Positions 10,640-23,000 of a stretch of 64,000 nucleotides of DNA are shown piece by piece (the first letter of the stretch is position 1; every line of letters starts with the position of its first letter). The position numbers were made by a program, and so were the translations under genes. A model generated the notes under the pieces. That model was not told where the DNA came from. It saw only the letters and a list, made by a program, of their open reading frames with translations, and ran no database searches. The DNA comes from Mugil cephalus. Lineage: Eukaryota > Chordata > Actinopteri > Mugiliformes > Mugilidae. The stretch covers positions 2,869,501 to 2,933,500 of the forward strand of contig NC_061778.1 in the NCBI RefSeq assembly GCF_022458985.1, in the 5' to 3' direction.

Positions 10640-12820
10640 TATTGTGCATTCTGGTTTTTATGTTTCTCTGTAGCGCTTTGTTGTAAAAAAACATCGCTCT
10701 TACTCTTCTGTCCATCACCACATAAAGACTCCAGACCCGCTTTCCACCTAAAACTATTAGTAGGTGGAGAAGTTGGTCTGGCTTCCAGGTTGGAGTTTTA
10801 GAACTTATTTAAGAAAACAAAGGTGACAGTGACCATAGATTAGACCGTTGGCCTTAGTCAGCATCAGGTAATGAAGTCATGAACAGCCTCTAGGGCGTTT
10901 TATTTCCACTTAACGTTGGTTTCTCTAATGTTTGTGGTGCATTCAGGTGATGTTCCAAGCCCTCTAACAGGTTTTACTATCGGTTATTGCTTTGACCTCG
11001 TCAGAAAAGTTTGGACTTTTAACATCTTTATGTTACAAGCACCAACAACTATTCATCCAGCTCCAGAAAACGTGTGAACGAATCTTCAAAGTAGCTTCGC
11101 ATTAACAAAATCAAAGATTAGAAACAGTTGATTTTTTTCACCAATGCTATAAATTAATTTTCATTTTCTTGTGCATCTTGTTGTTTTCTGAATCTGTTCA
11201 CCACTCCCACCGGAGCAGATTCAGTTTTAATTGGTCGTCAGCCCTTGAGTTGAATTCGTCTCCATCCACAGTCAGATGCTCGACAGTGGAGCCTCAGAAA
11301 CATCACAAGATTTAATTCAATCACACTTCAAACGGTCTCCATCCTATCCGCCCTATCATCTGACCAGCAGGCTGCAGATCATTTCCTCTGAAAAAGCCTT
11401 TTAAAAGCTTAATTGTTCCTCTAATTTCTCTGGTTTCCTGATCTCCAGCCTGACACCAACACACCAACGCCCACATGAGCTCATCCGACTTCTGCTGTTT
11501 ACCACGAACGAGAGACGAAGCCAGTGCACCAAAGAACAAAAGACGACAACGCTTTCCTCAAAACAAAAAAACATGTTTTAGACAACAGAATAAAAATAAA
11601 CAGAGTTATTTACATTGAGAAGCGTCTAGATTTATCCATAAGCCCAAAAAATATTCTGTCAACGGCTACAGCCGCTACTATAAGACTCCAAACTCTCATG
11701 ATTTATGTATCTGAACTTCTTTTTATGGGATTATTTGAATCCAATTAATAGAACTTAAAAAAAATTCTCAAGATTTTAGGCAGCTCATTGTTCTATATAC
11801 GTCTAATTTACTGTTTAAATAGAATAGATAGCAGTGGTTTCTGGGACTGACCTCATAAACCACTGGTCAACTTTCTATTTTTAATGCTTTTACGTTATTC
11901 ATTTAAGAAGCACCTTCTTATTTTATTATTACACCAGCACAAGATAAAAACTTTAGCCATTAGCCAAAGTGATAACAGCACGTTCACGAGCTAAATGGCT
12001 CTGATGAGAGGTCTAATGATTAGACTTCCTCCAGTCTGTGGTTTTATCCACTCAGCTCACATTTAAACCACGGTGTGCAGAAAACATAAGGACGGACCAC
12101 GTACTAGATGGAAATGTGGCTCAATAAAGACAGAAAAACATTGATTCTGACCAGGCTGAATGATTCCTCTTCCCGTCTGGGAAGCCCCGTGTTGAAAATG
12201 TACGCACTAATGATTCATACCACGGTACCATGAAGTGCTTTGGACCCGAGCGCTCACACAAGAGGCAAAGATTCATGTAGTATTAATTATAAAATGGTCG
12301 TTTCTGCCTGGATAAACTCAAGCAGCAGCAGCAGAAATGGAGACTTTACAAGTTTACAGTCATGTTCAAACACACAGTTTAAATCAGACATGATCAGTGA
12401 AGCCGTGCAGACACACGTGGAAGGTTAAGAAACAGGAAGCAGATAGTTTGATGCATTCATGGCAAAAAGGGAACTCGTGGTAGCAGCATGTTAATGGTGA
12501 TGAGACTTTTATTGGAGGGTTCCCGTCTTTGGTCTTAGTTAATGTATTTACTAAAACTAAAATCTTGACTTGTTGTTGCAGCAACTTCGTGCGTGGACAT
12601 GGACTTTTTTTTTTTTTTATGTGTTTTTCTGCATGATTTTTACCATTTTCCTTCGGTTAGAATTTCACAAAACTAATGCTGTGATGCAGAAATTTGTGAT
12701 ACTTCGACAGTATTTTATCGTTCTTGCATTGCTTTTGTCCAGCTCTTCTCTGTCCTCATACATTTTAAATGAATTTAAAATGTAAAGATTTTGTCACAGG
12801 AAAACAGTCTCACAAAACTA
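10640..12820. other. intergenic spacer, no gene seen
   Basis: AT-rich unique-looking sequence without a credible exon on either strand. Confidence 0.5.
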
Positions 12821-12827
12821 GAATCTG

Positions 12828-13332
12828 TACGTTTACATGCGTGTGAAAAAAATGAATTACTGCCTTAATCCGACTTTAACTGGACAATTTAAGTGCATGT
12901 AAAGACGTTACTCCGACTAAAATCAGAGTTCTCCTTATCCAATTAAGACGCCTAGATATTGCAACTGGAAACTGATTTTCTCCGCTATACATACATCTTA
13001 ATCAGACTTTAACTGGACAATGCGTGTGCACATGCTCCACAACCGATGTAAACCGATGTAAATAAAGCCGGTCGCAGAAGAAGAAGGTGGTAACCACCAT
13101 AAGTAGCGCACACATTACATAAGAGATTAAAAAGCTGAACTATTATCCATCTAGTTGTTGTTTAAATGCTGGTCTGACACATGAACGACTTTATTATGTG
13201 ACATAATAAGTCAAGCTGAAAAGGGGGCCGTATTAACCTGCTAAAAAGTCACATATCGCCCCCTAGTGAGGAGGAGGAGGACGACATGTTCCTGTCAGTT
13301 ATTCGACTTTCTCTGTTGCATGTAAACTGGGA
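12828..13332. mobile_element. MITE-like element, copy A
   Basis: Bounded by short inverted ends (gtttacatgc at 12831 and gcatgtaaac near 13319-13328), about 500 bases, with no coding capacity. Internal blocks, including 'gccttaatc', 'gactttaactggacaattt' and 'aaaaagctgaactattatc', recur in reverse orientation at 20.4-20.75 kb, which shows it is dispersed. It contains a CTCF-like word (13256-13269). Confidence 0.65.
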
Positions 13333-13887
13333 CAAGGACCAGATTTATGGGATTTTAGAAATCTGTACCGGATGTGATGTGAATCTAAGAAAAGGACCAA
13401 ATTAAAATCCAGAATTTCATGTGCGTCCATCTGCTAATTGTCAAGATATTTTAATTTGGACCAAAGTGGTGGAACCAGCCCTGAAGCTGCATCACTTGCA
13501 ACCATGAAAGAGTTAAATGAAGCTCACATTTGACTCTGTACCTACTGGACAAACCTCCCAGTCTGTCATTTAAACCATATTTAGTGGAATTTACGAGTGT
13601 GATGCAGCAAAGCATCTGCAGCTAATTATAGATTAATGTTTGTTTGGTAAACGAGTTCATCTTCTGGTTCCTTAGATGCCATGAATGAACAGGCAACACA
13701 CACTTTGATTCCTCTCTTTCTCTCACCATTATATTAACAAACACCAGCGAAAGAGAGAAGGAGAGGTTTGGTAATGCAGACAGCATGCCATGCAGCATGA
13801 TCTTCACAGCCACAAAAATAAGACAAAAACAAAAAAAAATAAAAAAAAAAAAAAAGAAAACAGTTTTACACGGTGAGGAAGATGAAA

Positions 13888-13925
13888 ACAGGAGCAGGAG
13901 GAGGAGGAGGAGGAGGAGGAGGAGC
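13888..13925. repeat. GGA trinucleotide repeat preceded by A-rich tract
   Basis: A (GAG)n run about 30 bases long with a poly(A)-rich stretch at 13828-13860 just upstream. The opposing open frames are low complexity. Confidence 0.85.
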
Positions 13926-14141
13926 AGGGGCACCACACAGCGAGGAAACACAACAAAGACCAGTGCATGAGGTGGAGTTAATGGTTTCAGTCCATCACAG
14001 GAGAAGGAGGAGGAGTTTCAAACAGGAAGTGGGGTCCTGATTGGTCGGAGGAGGCAGCGACAGAGTGATGTCGGATCAGGTTTGTGAGTGAATAAATCTA
14101 TCTTTGGATTTGTCATGCGCCCCAAACAGCTCCCGCCATGA

Positions 14142-14147
14142 TTTATT
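14142..14147 (-). terminator. candidate ccdc9 poly(A) signal
   Basis: AATAAA on the minus strand about 110 bases downstream of the ccdc9 stop codon, the nearest such hexamer past the last exon. A more distal site is possible. Confidence 0.4.
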
Positions 14148-14257
14148 TGGAAGGGGAAGGAAACGAGACACAGCAGGGGTGAGACACGAGGAGCACGAGG
14201 ACAAGCAACACATTCACAAAAATACAAAAGACAAGAGAGAGACGGCGTGAGAGGACG

Positions 14258-14505
14258 TTAGACCAGCGCACGGGATTTCTTAGAGTAAGCCACAGTCTCA
14301 AAGTCAGTGATAAGGACCGCACCTGAGGACGCCTGCTCCGAGGACGTCTGGTCTGAGGACAGTTCTGTCTCTGCTGTCGGAGCAGCAGCGTCGGTCCCGG
14401 GGGACGCCGTGTCCTCGTCCCTCACCGCTGCTGGATCAGAGGAGCTCTGCTCGGCCTCCAGGACGGCAGGAGACGCAGGAGGAGGAGGGGTGTCGGGTTT
14501 GTCTT
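14258..14505 (-). CDS. ccdc9: ccdc9 coding exon 13, C-terminus
   Basis: 248 bases, residues 827-908 and stop TAA (14258-14260). Acceptor CTCCGACAG. Rich in Ser, Thr, Ala, Glu and Pro, ending in a less disordered-looking GAVLITDFETVAYSKKSRAL-V tail. Confidence 0.85.
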
Positions 14506-17500
14506 CTGTCGGAGACAAAGTGAGACTTTTAATGAGCGGGGAAACATTCGGGTTAAGATTCCTAAGACACATCCAGGGACGAGTTTCCGTGCAGTAAAGA
14601 AGGAAAACGAGGAGAAGAACTAAAGTTGTGCTGACAAACTTTAGTTCTGCTATAAAAGAATTAAATGATCAAATCCAAAACCAAATCTGAAGGTTTGAGC
14701 ACAGAAGAAAATCGAGTTTAAAACTTAAAAATCACACGTTGTGGAACAAGAATCCAGAGACACTGCAGCTTCAAGCTGTATGATATGAATTAATTTAAAT
14801 GAAGTTTAGTTTAATTAATGGTCCAGTTCCTGGCGTCATTATATTTCCTGTTGTTACTTACAGAATAAACATCTAATCCCTCTCTATCTGTCATACCACA
14901 CCCTCCTCATCCTTCTATTTTCTTTGCTACCTCTTTCGTAACAGGAACCATAACTTTGGTAATTCACTAACTTTGCATTTAGCACCTTTTTCCAGCCAAA
15001 TTCTCCATCTTCCTCGGTTGTTTTCTGTGTCTCGTGCTCATTACCAAGTGGCTCTGTGCTAACTTGCTACGCTAAGAGGCTTAACACGTGTTTACCATTT
15101 GGACATGTTTAGCTTTTTCCTTTTTTTTTTTTATTACCTTGAGATGGAGCAGCAGGTGCATCCTGGTCCAATGTCTCTGCAGCCTCACTGACCTCAGCGG
15201 GAGCAGGAAAATCAGAGGCGCTGGATTCAGACACTTCTGAGGGGGCGGGGTCAGACACCTCGGATGGGGCGGGGTCAGACACCTTGGCGGGGGCGGGGTC
15301 AGACGACTCGACTGGGGCGGGGTCAGACACCTCGGATGGGGCGGGGTCAGACACTTCAGACGGGGCGGGGTCAGACACCTTGGCGGGGGCGGGGTCAGAC
15401 ACCTCGGCGGGGGCGGGGTCAGACACCTCGGAGGGGGCGGAGTCAGACACCTCGGAGGGGGTGGGGTCAGACACCTCGGAGGGGGCGGGGTCAGGTGCTG
15501 GTGCAGCAGGGGCCACAGACTCTGATGCAACCTGAGATTCAGCTTCAGTTTGTGGAGGAGAGGAAATATCTGTGGTAGAGAAGAGGAGACAGAGTCGGGA
15601 CGTAAACACGGAGGAGGAGGAGCAACGAGATCAAAGAGAAAGAGGAGAGCATCTAGGCCGACAATAAATTCACGAGAAGGCACGAAGAGAGAGATGAAAG
15701 TGACACAGACTGTTTATAGAACATCCTCTAGCTCAGATTTATGGAGGGAATTCACCTGGAAGAAAAACATAACTCCTAAAATTAAAAGCTCACAGAAAAA
15801 CAACCCGGACCTCGGAGGGTGTGGTAAAATATCTGCTGGCCTTTTTTTCCATTACATTCTGGGGAACGTCCTCATATTTCTTCATATTGTGTAGATGCGA
15901 TAGCAGTAATCAGATCAATATTCAACTCGCAATTCAATCCAAGTTTTAGTGTTAATATGTTTAGGAAACATTTCGAATGAGGTGAATAAACAAGACGGAT
16001 ACTATTAACACAAAAAAAGCAATAACCAGCAAATGGCTGAGTAACAAGAGTCCAACGATTTTCAGATTGGATGAAATAGGTTCATATTTTTATATAACAT
16101 ATATTTACACATGTTCTCTCAGGCCTCAACTGCAGAGTTTACATCTGGAAATATTATTTTAAGTATTTTTTTATTTTTACTTCCTTGTTTTTGGACAATA
16201 GGCTTTTAATGGGTTTGTTATTTAGATTGGAGGTGACTTGATTGGAGAACTGAATATTCAGTAGTTGTTTTTATTCATATATGAGATCTTTATTTTCCCT
16301 CTTCTGTAAAAAAAGGACTATGGAAACCTATTCTGTTTGGAGAAATCTGTTTTTCCTTTGTCTACATGAGCATAACCGCAGAACAGGTTTTCACTGTTTT
16401 CTTGCAAAGACTAATCCAACCTTTCTTTTTGCAAAAGGACACGGAAAATATGCTCCGTACGGGTAAAGTTCTTCATTTCACAGTAGACGACCCATGTTCT
16501 ATGCATGTACCTTAAGTGGTTTTAGATGTTGTGTTTCTAGACTCGTATTCTGGTACGAACTGAAACACTAGAGTCAACATTAATGTGGAGAGAAAACAGT
16601 TTTGCAGGAGCGATTACGTTTGACTTGGAGCAGCTGTGGCTCAGGAGACGGAGTCGGAGAGTGATTCACTGGAACTGGAAGGTTTTACACTAATCGCTGG
16701 GGTTGGCGGATAAAAAGCCCAGTAAAGCACAAGGGTGTGTCAGCGAGTGAGATGTTTATGGTCGTTGTCACACCAGGCGAGCCACTTAAAAACGTGACGT
16801 GTGACTCCTTGCAAACTGGGAAAAAAGTGGAAATCTGATGCAACTTCACAATAAATTGATGCTGCTCTGCATTTAACCCACACGTTCAATCACACTCGGA
16901 GCAGAACAGTTTGCATGAGGACGCTGCTCCTCTAACTATTACACTACTTTATAACAATCATGGAAAAAGACAAAGCTCCAGCAACACAACCACATCCAGG
17001 TTGTGACCCGTGTTCAGGTCATTTCGTCTTCAAACAAAAAAAAAATGAAATAAATAACGACGCATAAATATGTAAAAGGCACAAATAAGTCCATTGTTTG
17101 CTTCTTAGGATGTGAGGGATCAGAGATTAGAAACCAGAGCTGATTATTTTCAGAACCAAACTCAGCTCTGAGCCTGAAAGGAGATTCGTGCCCCAGACAA
17201 ATCTTTCACACACAGACACACACACGTTTATTTCTCTTTTAATATTCCTGTTCCTGTTTGAATGCTTGTGGTTCATCGACTCAACTTGCTGAACTAAATA
17301 TTTAGGTGTTTATTGACGGATGGATCTCACAGTAAATGTAAAACATTTCATTACTAGTGATATTATCTCACCTGTATCCTCCTCCTTCTGTGGCTCAGCC
17401 GGGTCATTTACAGCTTGACTCTTCGTCTCCTCCACCTCCACCTCCACCTCCGCCTCCACCTGCTCCTGCTCCTGCTCCTTCTTCTGTGGGGGGCTGGATT

Positions 17501-20026
17501 CAGCGCTGAGCGGTTTCAGAGGACTCTCCCCTCCCATGCTGCTCCGGGGCGACAGCATCTCCATCTCCTCCCCCCAGTCCGTGACAGGCTGATGGTCCAG
17601 GGGCGAGAAGGGGCTGAGCGGCTTCCCTCCCTCCGGTGACTCCTGGGCTGCGGGTGGAGGGGGGATGTGGACCTTGGGCCGGGGGGTCCGCTGCTCTTTG
17701 GGGCTCCCTGCGGAGGTGGTGCGAGAGCGGGGCTTTCCGGGCGTAGACGGGTTGTTTCTGCTCTTGGTCGGTTTCTCTTTGCCGGTGTCTTTCTTCTCGT
17801 CGCCCCTGGAGTTGTTCTCGGAGTCGCTGCCGTCCTCGTCTCCCTCTCCGTCGCTGGCGTCCTCCCATTCCTCGTCGTCATCCTCTTCGTTCTTATCCTG
17901 CTCCACCTGAATAAACAAAAAAGAAGTTCACAATCTCAACAACAGCGTCGTGACCACATTTACACATGCAGCCTTTCTGCAGCAGGATTTGGAGTCGTGC
18001 TTCGAACTAGTTGACCTTTCAGTGTCGGGTTTATTCTCCTTGAAGGGTATTAATAATCAATAATCATCAGTGCAATTCACATGTGCTAATTCTTGTATTT
18101 TTCTATTCTATTTCATTTAATTATTTATCTTTTACACAGTTTACTCTTGTTATTTTTCTGCCTGTTTGTGTGCTGTTGCAAACTGCAACTTCCCCCCATT
18201 GTGGGACAAATAAATGTTTTCTAATTCTAAATATCTGTTTTTGTAGCTGCTAAATCCTCCACTAGTCTCCCTGATCCTGTTAGTCGCCGGCTCGTCTGCA
18301 GCTTGTTACTGTACAGAGAAGATTAATCTACTGGGAGCCACCGGGAACTCATCCCTAGTTTATCGTGTCTACAATCTGCTCCAACGCTAATCATTTTTAT
18401 TATCGGTATTAATCCAGATCAAGTCCTTCTACCTTTGGTGCAGCGGGAGGTCTGGGCTGTTTCTCCTCCTCCTTCCTTTTACTCCTCTCCTCTCCTCTCT
18501 TCGTCTTGTCCTCCTTCTCTTTCTCCTCGTCTCTCTCTCCTTCCCAGCGGTTGTCATGCATGCTGTCAAATGCAACCAGATCCACCGGTGTTTACTCACA
18601 AATATCATGTTAGTCGCCAACACAGTGAAGTATAAAAAACATCAAAATACCGCAAACAACATTTATACAGTTATTATTTCTGGCTTCTCCCAGAAACAAC
18701 TTTAAAATCGTGTCCTCACCTGTAGCTCTGTTTCTGTCCTCGTCCCTTCCCTCTGCCTCTGTCCCCTCGGGGGCCACCCGGGGTCCGGCCCTGGGACAGG
18801 AAGTCTCCGAATGTTGGTGCTTTAGGAGGACGTTTACTGTCGTCTGCAGGAGACAGAGAGGGTGAGTTATTAGTTTACTATTTGTTGTCTAAAACCAAAG
18901 AAGAAGAGAGACGCCACAGTTTAAATAACCTGCAGTGTATTGTTTATACTGGCAGCAGATTTTTTTATTCCTTTTTCCTCCACGGCCATTAATTATTAAT
19001 TAATAATAATAATAATATTAATTATTATTCGAATAGCTTAATGTTGAATGCAATTTTTAAAAACCGTTACCAAATTTTACGATCCAGACTGGACATGCTC
19101 TGTGCCAACAGTAGGAAAATGGGAAAATATTCATTTTAATCTTAAGAGGGACACAGTAGTAGCTGTTTTTAACACGAACTCTCTATGAAGCAAAAGTTAA
19201 GACAAAGACATTCAGCACATTTACATTAAAAGGTGAATATTCTCATGTCTTCAGTGACATCACAGTCATGACGATGAAAGTCAAACCTCTGCAGAGTCCG
19301 TCTGAAATCTGGGACACAGTCAAAGGTTCATTTTGACTCATGGCTCCAGGAAGGATTTTTGAGGTCTTGATTGTTTTAACTGCACGTAGAATTAAACGAG
19401 GGTCACGAGTGTAACACTTACAATATAAATATATAAAAGCCTCTTTTAGGACATTATTACTATTATACATTCAAGAGGAAAAAAAGTGAACAATACTCCT
19501 TTGTAAAGGCCTTTACACTAACTAAGCCAGTTCATTAGATACACTAGAGAAAACAAATGCATTCTTATATAATATTCATGCACCGAATCTTATTATATTC
19601 AGCATTAGTTTAAATGCACAGAAAGTTTTTAATTTTGCAGTTTGTAGTACTATTGAATTGTCACATGTTGCTATTACTTTGACACTATATAATAACACAA
19701 ACATATCTAGTTAACTCCATAATGATTGTACAGCACAATTAGAACCTTTCTGACACCGTTTCAATATAAACAATAAAGCTGAGATTCAGTACAGGACTCT
19801 TACAGTAGTGAACAAAAAAAAATACTTATGGAACTAAAATTTAATTAATGAGAACAGAGGAATAAAGGAAGCAGAAAGAAAAGTAGAGGAATGAGAAAGG
19901 AGATGATGGAAGGGAGTGAGGAGAGAGAAGGTCAAAGAGTGAAAGCTCCAACAAGGGAGATGATACAAAGAGAGGAGGAGGATGATAAGAGCTCAAAGAC
20001 GCAGAAAGAGAAAAGAGGGGAGGATG

Positions 20027-20057
<31 letters not shown>

Positions 20058-23000
20058 AGGTCATGAAGAGAAAAATACAAGTATAAAAGAAATGAGAGGA
20101 TCAGTGAGGAGCAAGGAGAGGGCGAAGATGACGAGATTGAACGGAGGAGCCCGAGGCTGTGAAGAGAAGACGCTCAAATCATTCTACAAATTAGAAATGG
20201 TCGAAGAAAACGAAACACGCACAGATGCAGCCAAAGCCACAACCTACAATTTACACTCCGGTTATAGACGGAGGAAACCAGATAATCAGAGATTCTGTCT
20301 GAATCTTCTCACGGCCTGAAAAACGTCACTGCACACGTAGTTCGACTTTCCAGCAGAGAAGACGTCCACCACGAGAAGGAAGCAAACACCAAGAACTATT
20401 CAACGCCTCTTTCAGTCTAATGGAGCTATGCTCTGTCTAATGTCATATAATAAACTACTGTCTAATGCAGCAGACTGGCATTTCAAACAACAACCAGATA
20501 GATAATAGTTCAGCTTTTTAATTTCGTATGTAATGTCTGGTGCAGATAAGATGGCACTATCCCTCAGGTGGTTCTTCTACTGGCTATGTTTCTTCTTCTG
20601 CGATCAGCATCACATGTCTTAATCAGATAAGGAGGAGATAGTTGGAGTTACGTGTTTACATGCACTTAAATTGTCCAGTTAAAGTCAGATTAAGGCAATA
20701 AATTATTTTTTTCCACGTGCATGTAAACGTATCGATTGTCTGACATCCTGAGGCGGAGATGTGTGTAAACAAGCTGCAGGGGAAGATTCTTACAGATGTT
20801 CACACTTTTTTCCAAGGCAACAACCCAGAGGCTGAGGTCAAACCTTCACTTTAAACAGTTCAGAGACAACGATTTATAATTTATAACGGTGTTTGTGCAT
20901 CTTAACACATGGAGAACAAATCTATATTTTTCCTACAACTCTAAAACTCCCACAGGATTAGTTTTACCTGAGCATGTCCTGTGATTCAAATATTATCCCG
21001 TACATCTGTGTTTCATGTGGCGCTTTCACATGGGATAAACACACTGTGCATTTTACTCAAATTTCCATTCTGTTGTTGTGGCTCTGCTACTTTCCATCTC
21101 ACTTCACTGCGTGTAGTTTAAATTATTTTGAGAAGTTACCAGAGGTCCCCCAGTAAAACTAATCCCGTGCAAATAGAGCTTAAGAGTTAGGAAAAAAAAA
21201 CGAGTTAACATTTGGTAACATGAGTAAAATTGAGTGGCTGAGTTTGGGTTTGAGTGCAGCTGAGAGAACAGAAAACAAACGCTGTAATCGCCGTCCCATG
21301 CTGCTCAAACCTGAGGCCCTGCCCCGAGCTTCTGTACCAGAGTTGTGTCCCTACGCTGCAGAGAAGACACAACAACACAATACAGAGCGTCTACAGACAC
21401 ACACACACACGAGACTGTAACTCTATAAATAACTAATAGATCATTTATCTTCCTACAAAGCCAAAACTAACTTTACCTATGTATGTTTGTACAAATTTAA
21501 AGATAAGGAAAAATATCTGTTATTCAGCATCTGCTCAAACTGAAGTAAAAACAGACGGTGTGCAGGAATTTTAATTTATTTACATAAAAATAAATCTGTG
21601 TTTTCTTGGACATTTCAATCTATTTATCTACAGCTGCCTACAGCCGACCTTCGCATGTACATCCTCGTCATCCTCACACCAGGAGGAAAACCCCTATTAG
21701 GGAATTACTGATACTGAATTCAGTTTAAGATTTAACTTAAAGTAGTCTGTTACCTTGTGAAATGTACATGTATCCAGAGTTATTGGATAAAAACAGCGAT
21801 GGGTAACTAGTTTAGATCTTAATACAAGATTTTGTGATTAGAGCTCAACTTTCTTTCAACTTCTTCCTAATAATATTGTAGATCCTGTGACTCTCACATT
21901 AAGAAGAGTTGTACTGAAGATTCAAAGCCGCTCGAGCAGAGTCGGACTTGTTGTGACATTTGAGCGTTCTGGGATTACCACGGTCCCTCAGTAAATTATT
22001 TTATCATCCGGATGACTGCCTGACATTAATAACACACACACACACACACACAAAAATCAAGCCGTAAAGCTCCTCTGCCGACGAAGACGACCTCAGAGTG
22101 TTAAACCGAGTCTCTTGAGGTTAAACAACACTTTACAGAGAAGGACAAGGCACCAGGAAAAAAGAACAATATTTTAGGATAAACATTTAATTCTCTGGTA
22201 GATTTCAATAACAACGATAACAACAATAATAACGATAATAATAATAATAAAATTAAAGGTTTTTTTTTTTGAAAACTCCCCTCGGAACAGAACGACTGAG
22301 GCTTAAGACCGACGTTCGCTTGGACTCCAGGGAAATACAACGAGTTTAGTTCATAACAAGTTTAATGAGCTGGAGGAAGGAGACGCTGTCGTCCTGGCGA
22401 CATGATGGAGTGACAACGTGACAGACAAGTGGAGACATGAGATGGAGGTTAAACCCAAGGACGGCTCCTGTGCTCGTCCTGCCAGCTGTTGTGTAACCAG
22501 TGTGTGCATGTATGTGTGTGTGTGTGTGTGTGTACTTGCCTCTCCTGCTGCCTGGCTCAGATGGGACGCCTTCAGCAGACGCATATGGGTCCTCCTTGAA
22601 CCTGTGAAAAAAGCCACAGGGCAGAAACACGTCAAGTATTAGTGCGTCATGTTGTCGCTGTCGTCTTTATCCCAACGGACGGATTCTCAAACACCTTCCA
22701 TCGTCCCCACGTCTCCACCACTTCCTTAGTCTCATATGATTCCTTACATGTTGTCGGTCTTCTGTGCGTCCCACTCTCGTCTCCACTGGCCCGTGGCGTT
22801 GCGATGCCGCGCTAATCTCTCCTCGTCGATCTGCTCGCGCTCCTTCTTCCAGCGCAGGTACTCTGCTCTCTCCCGGCCGGTCATGGTCATGTCCATGGAG
22901 CCTTTGGGACCAGGCCTTCGACTCTGCAGAGACAGGACGGGTCACCAGGTGGAATCCGCAGACACGGAAATCAATAGTGCTGTAGTAGGAAGTAGAGCTG

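Noticed and set aside
15081-15683. 200-residue CLTPPPPR repeat protein on the minus strand
   Set aside because: Alternative frame of the ccdc9 octad repeat; only the DPAPSEVS frame joins in phase to exons 11 and 13.
16627-16720. Functional tRNA gene
   Set aside because: Has an A-box-like word but no intact B box or cloverleaf; more likely a SINE fragment.
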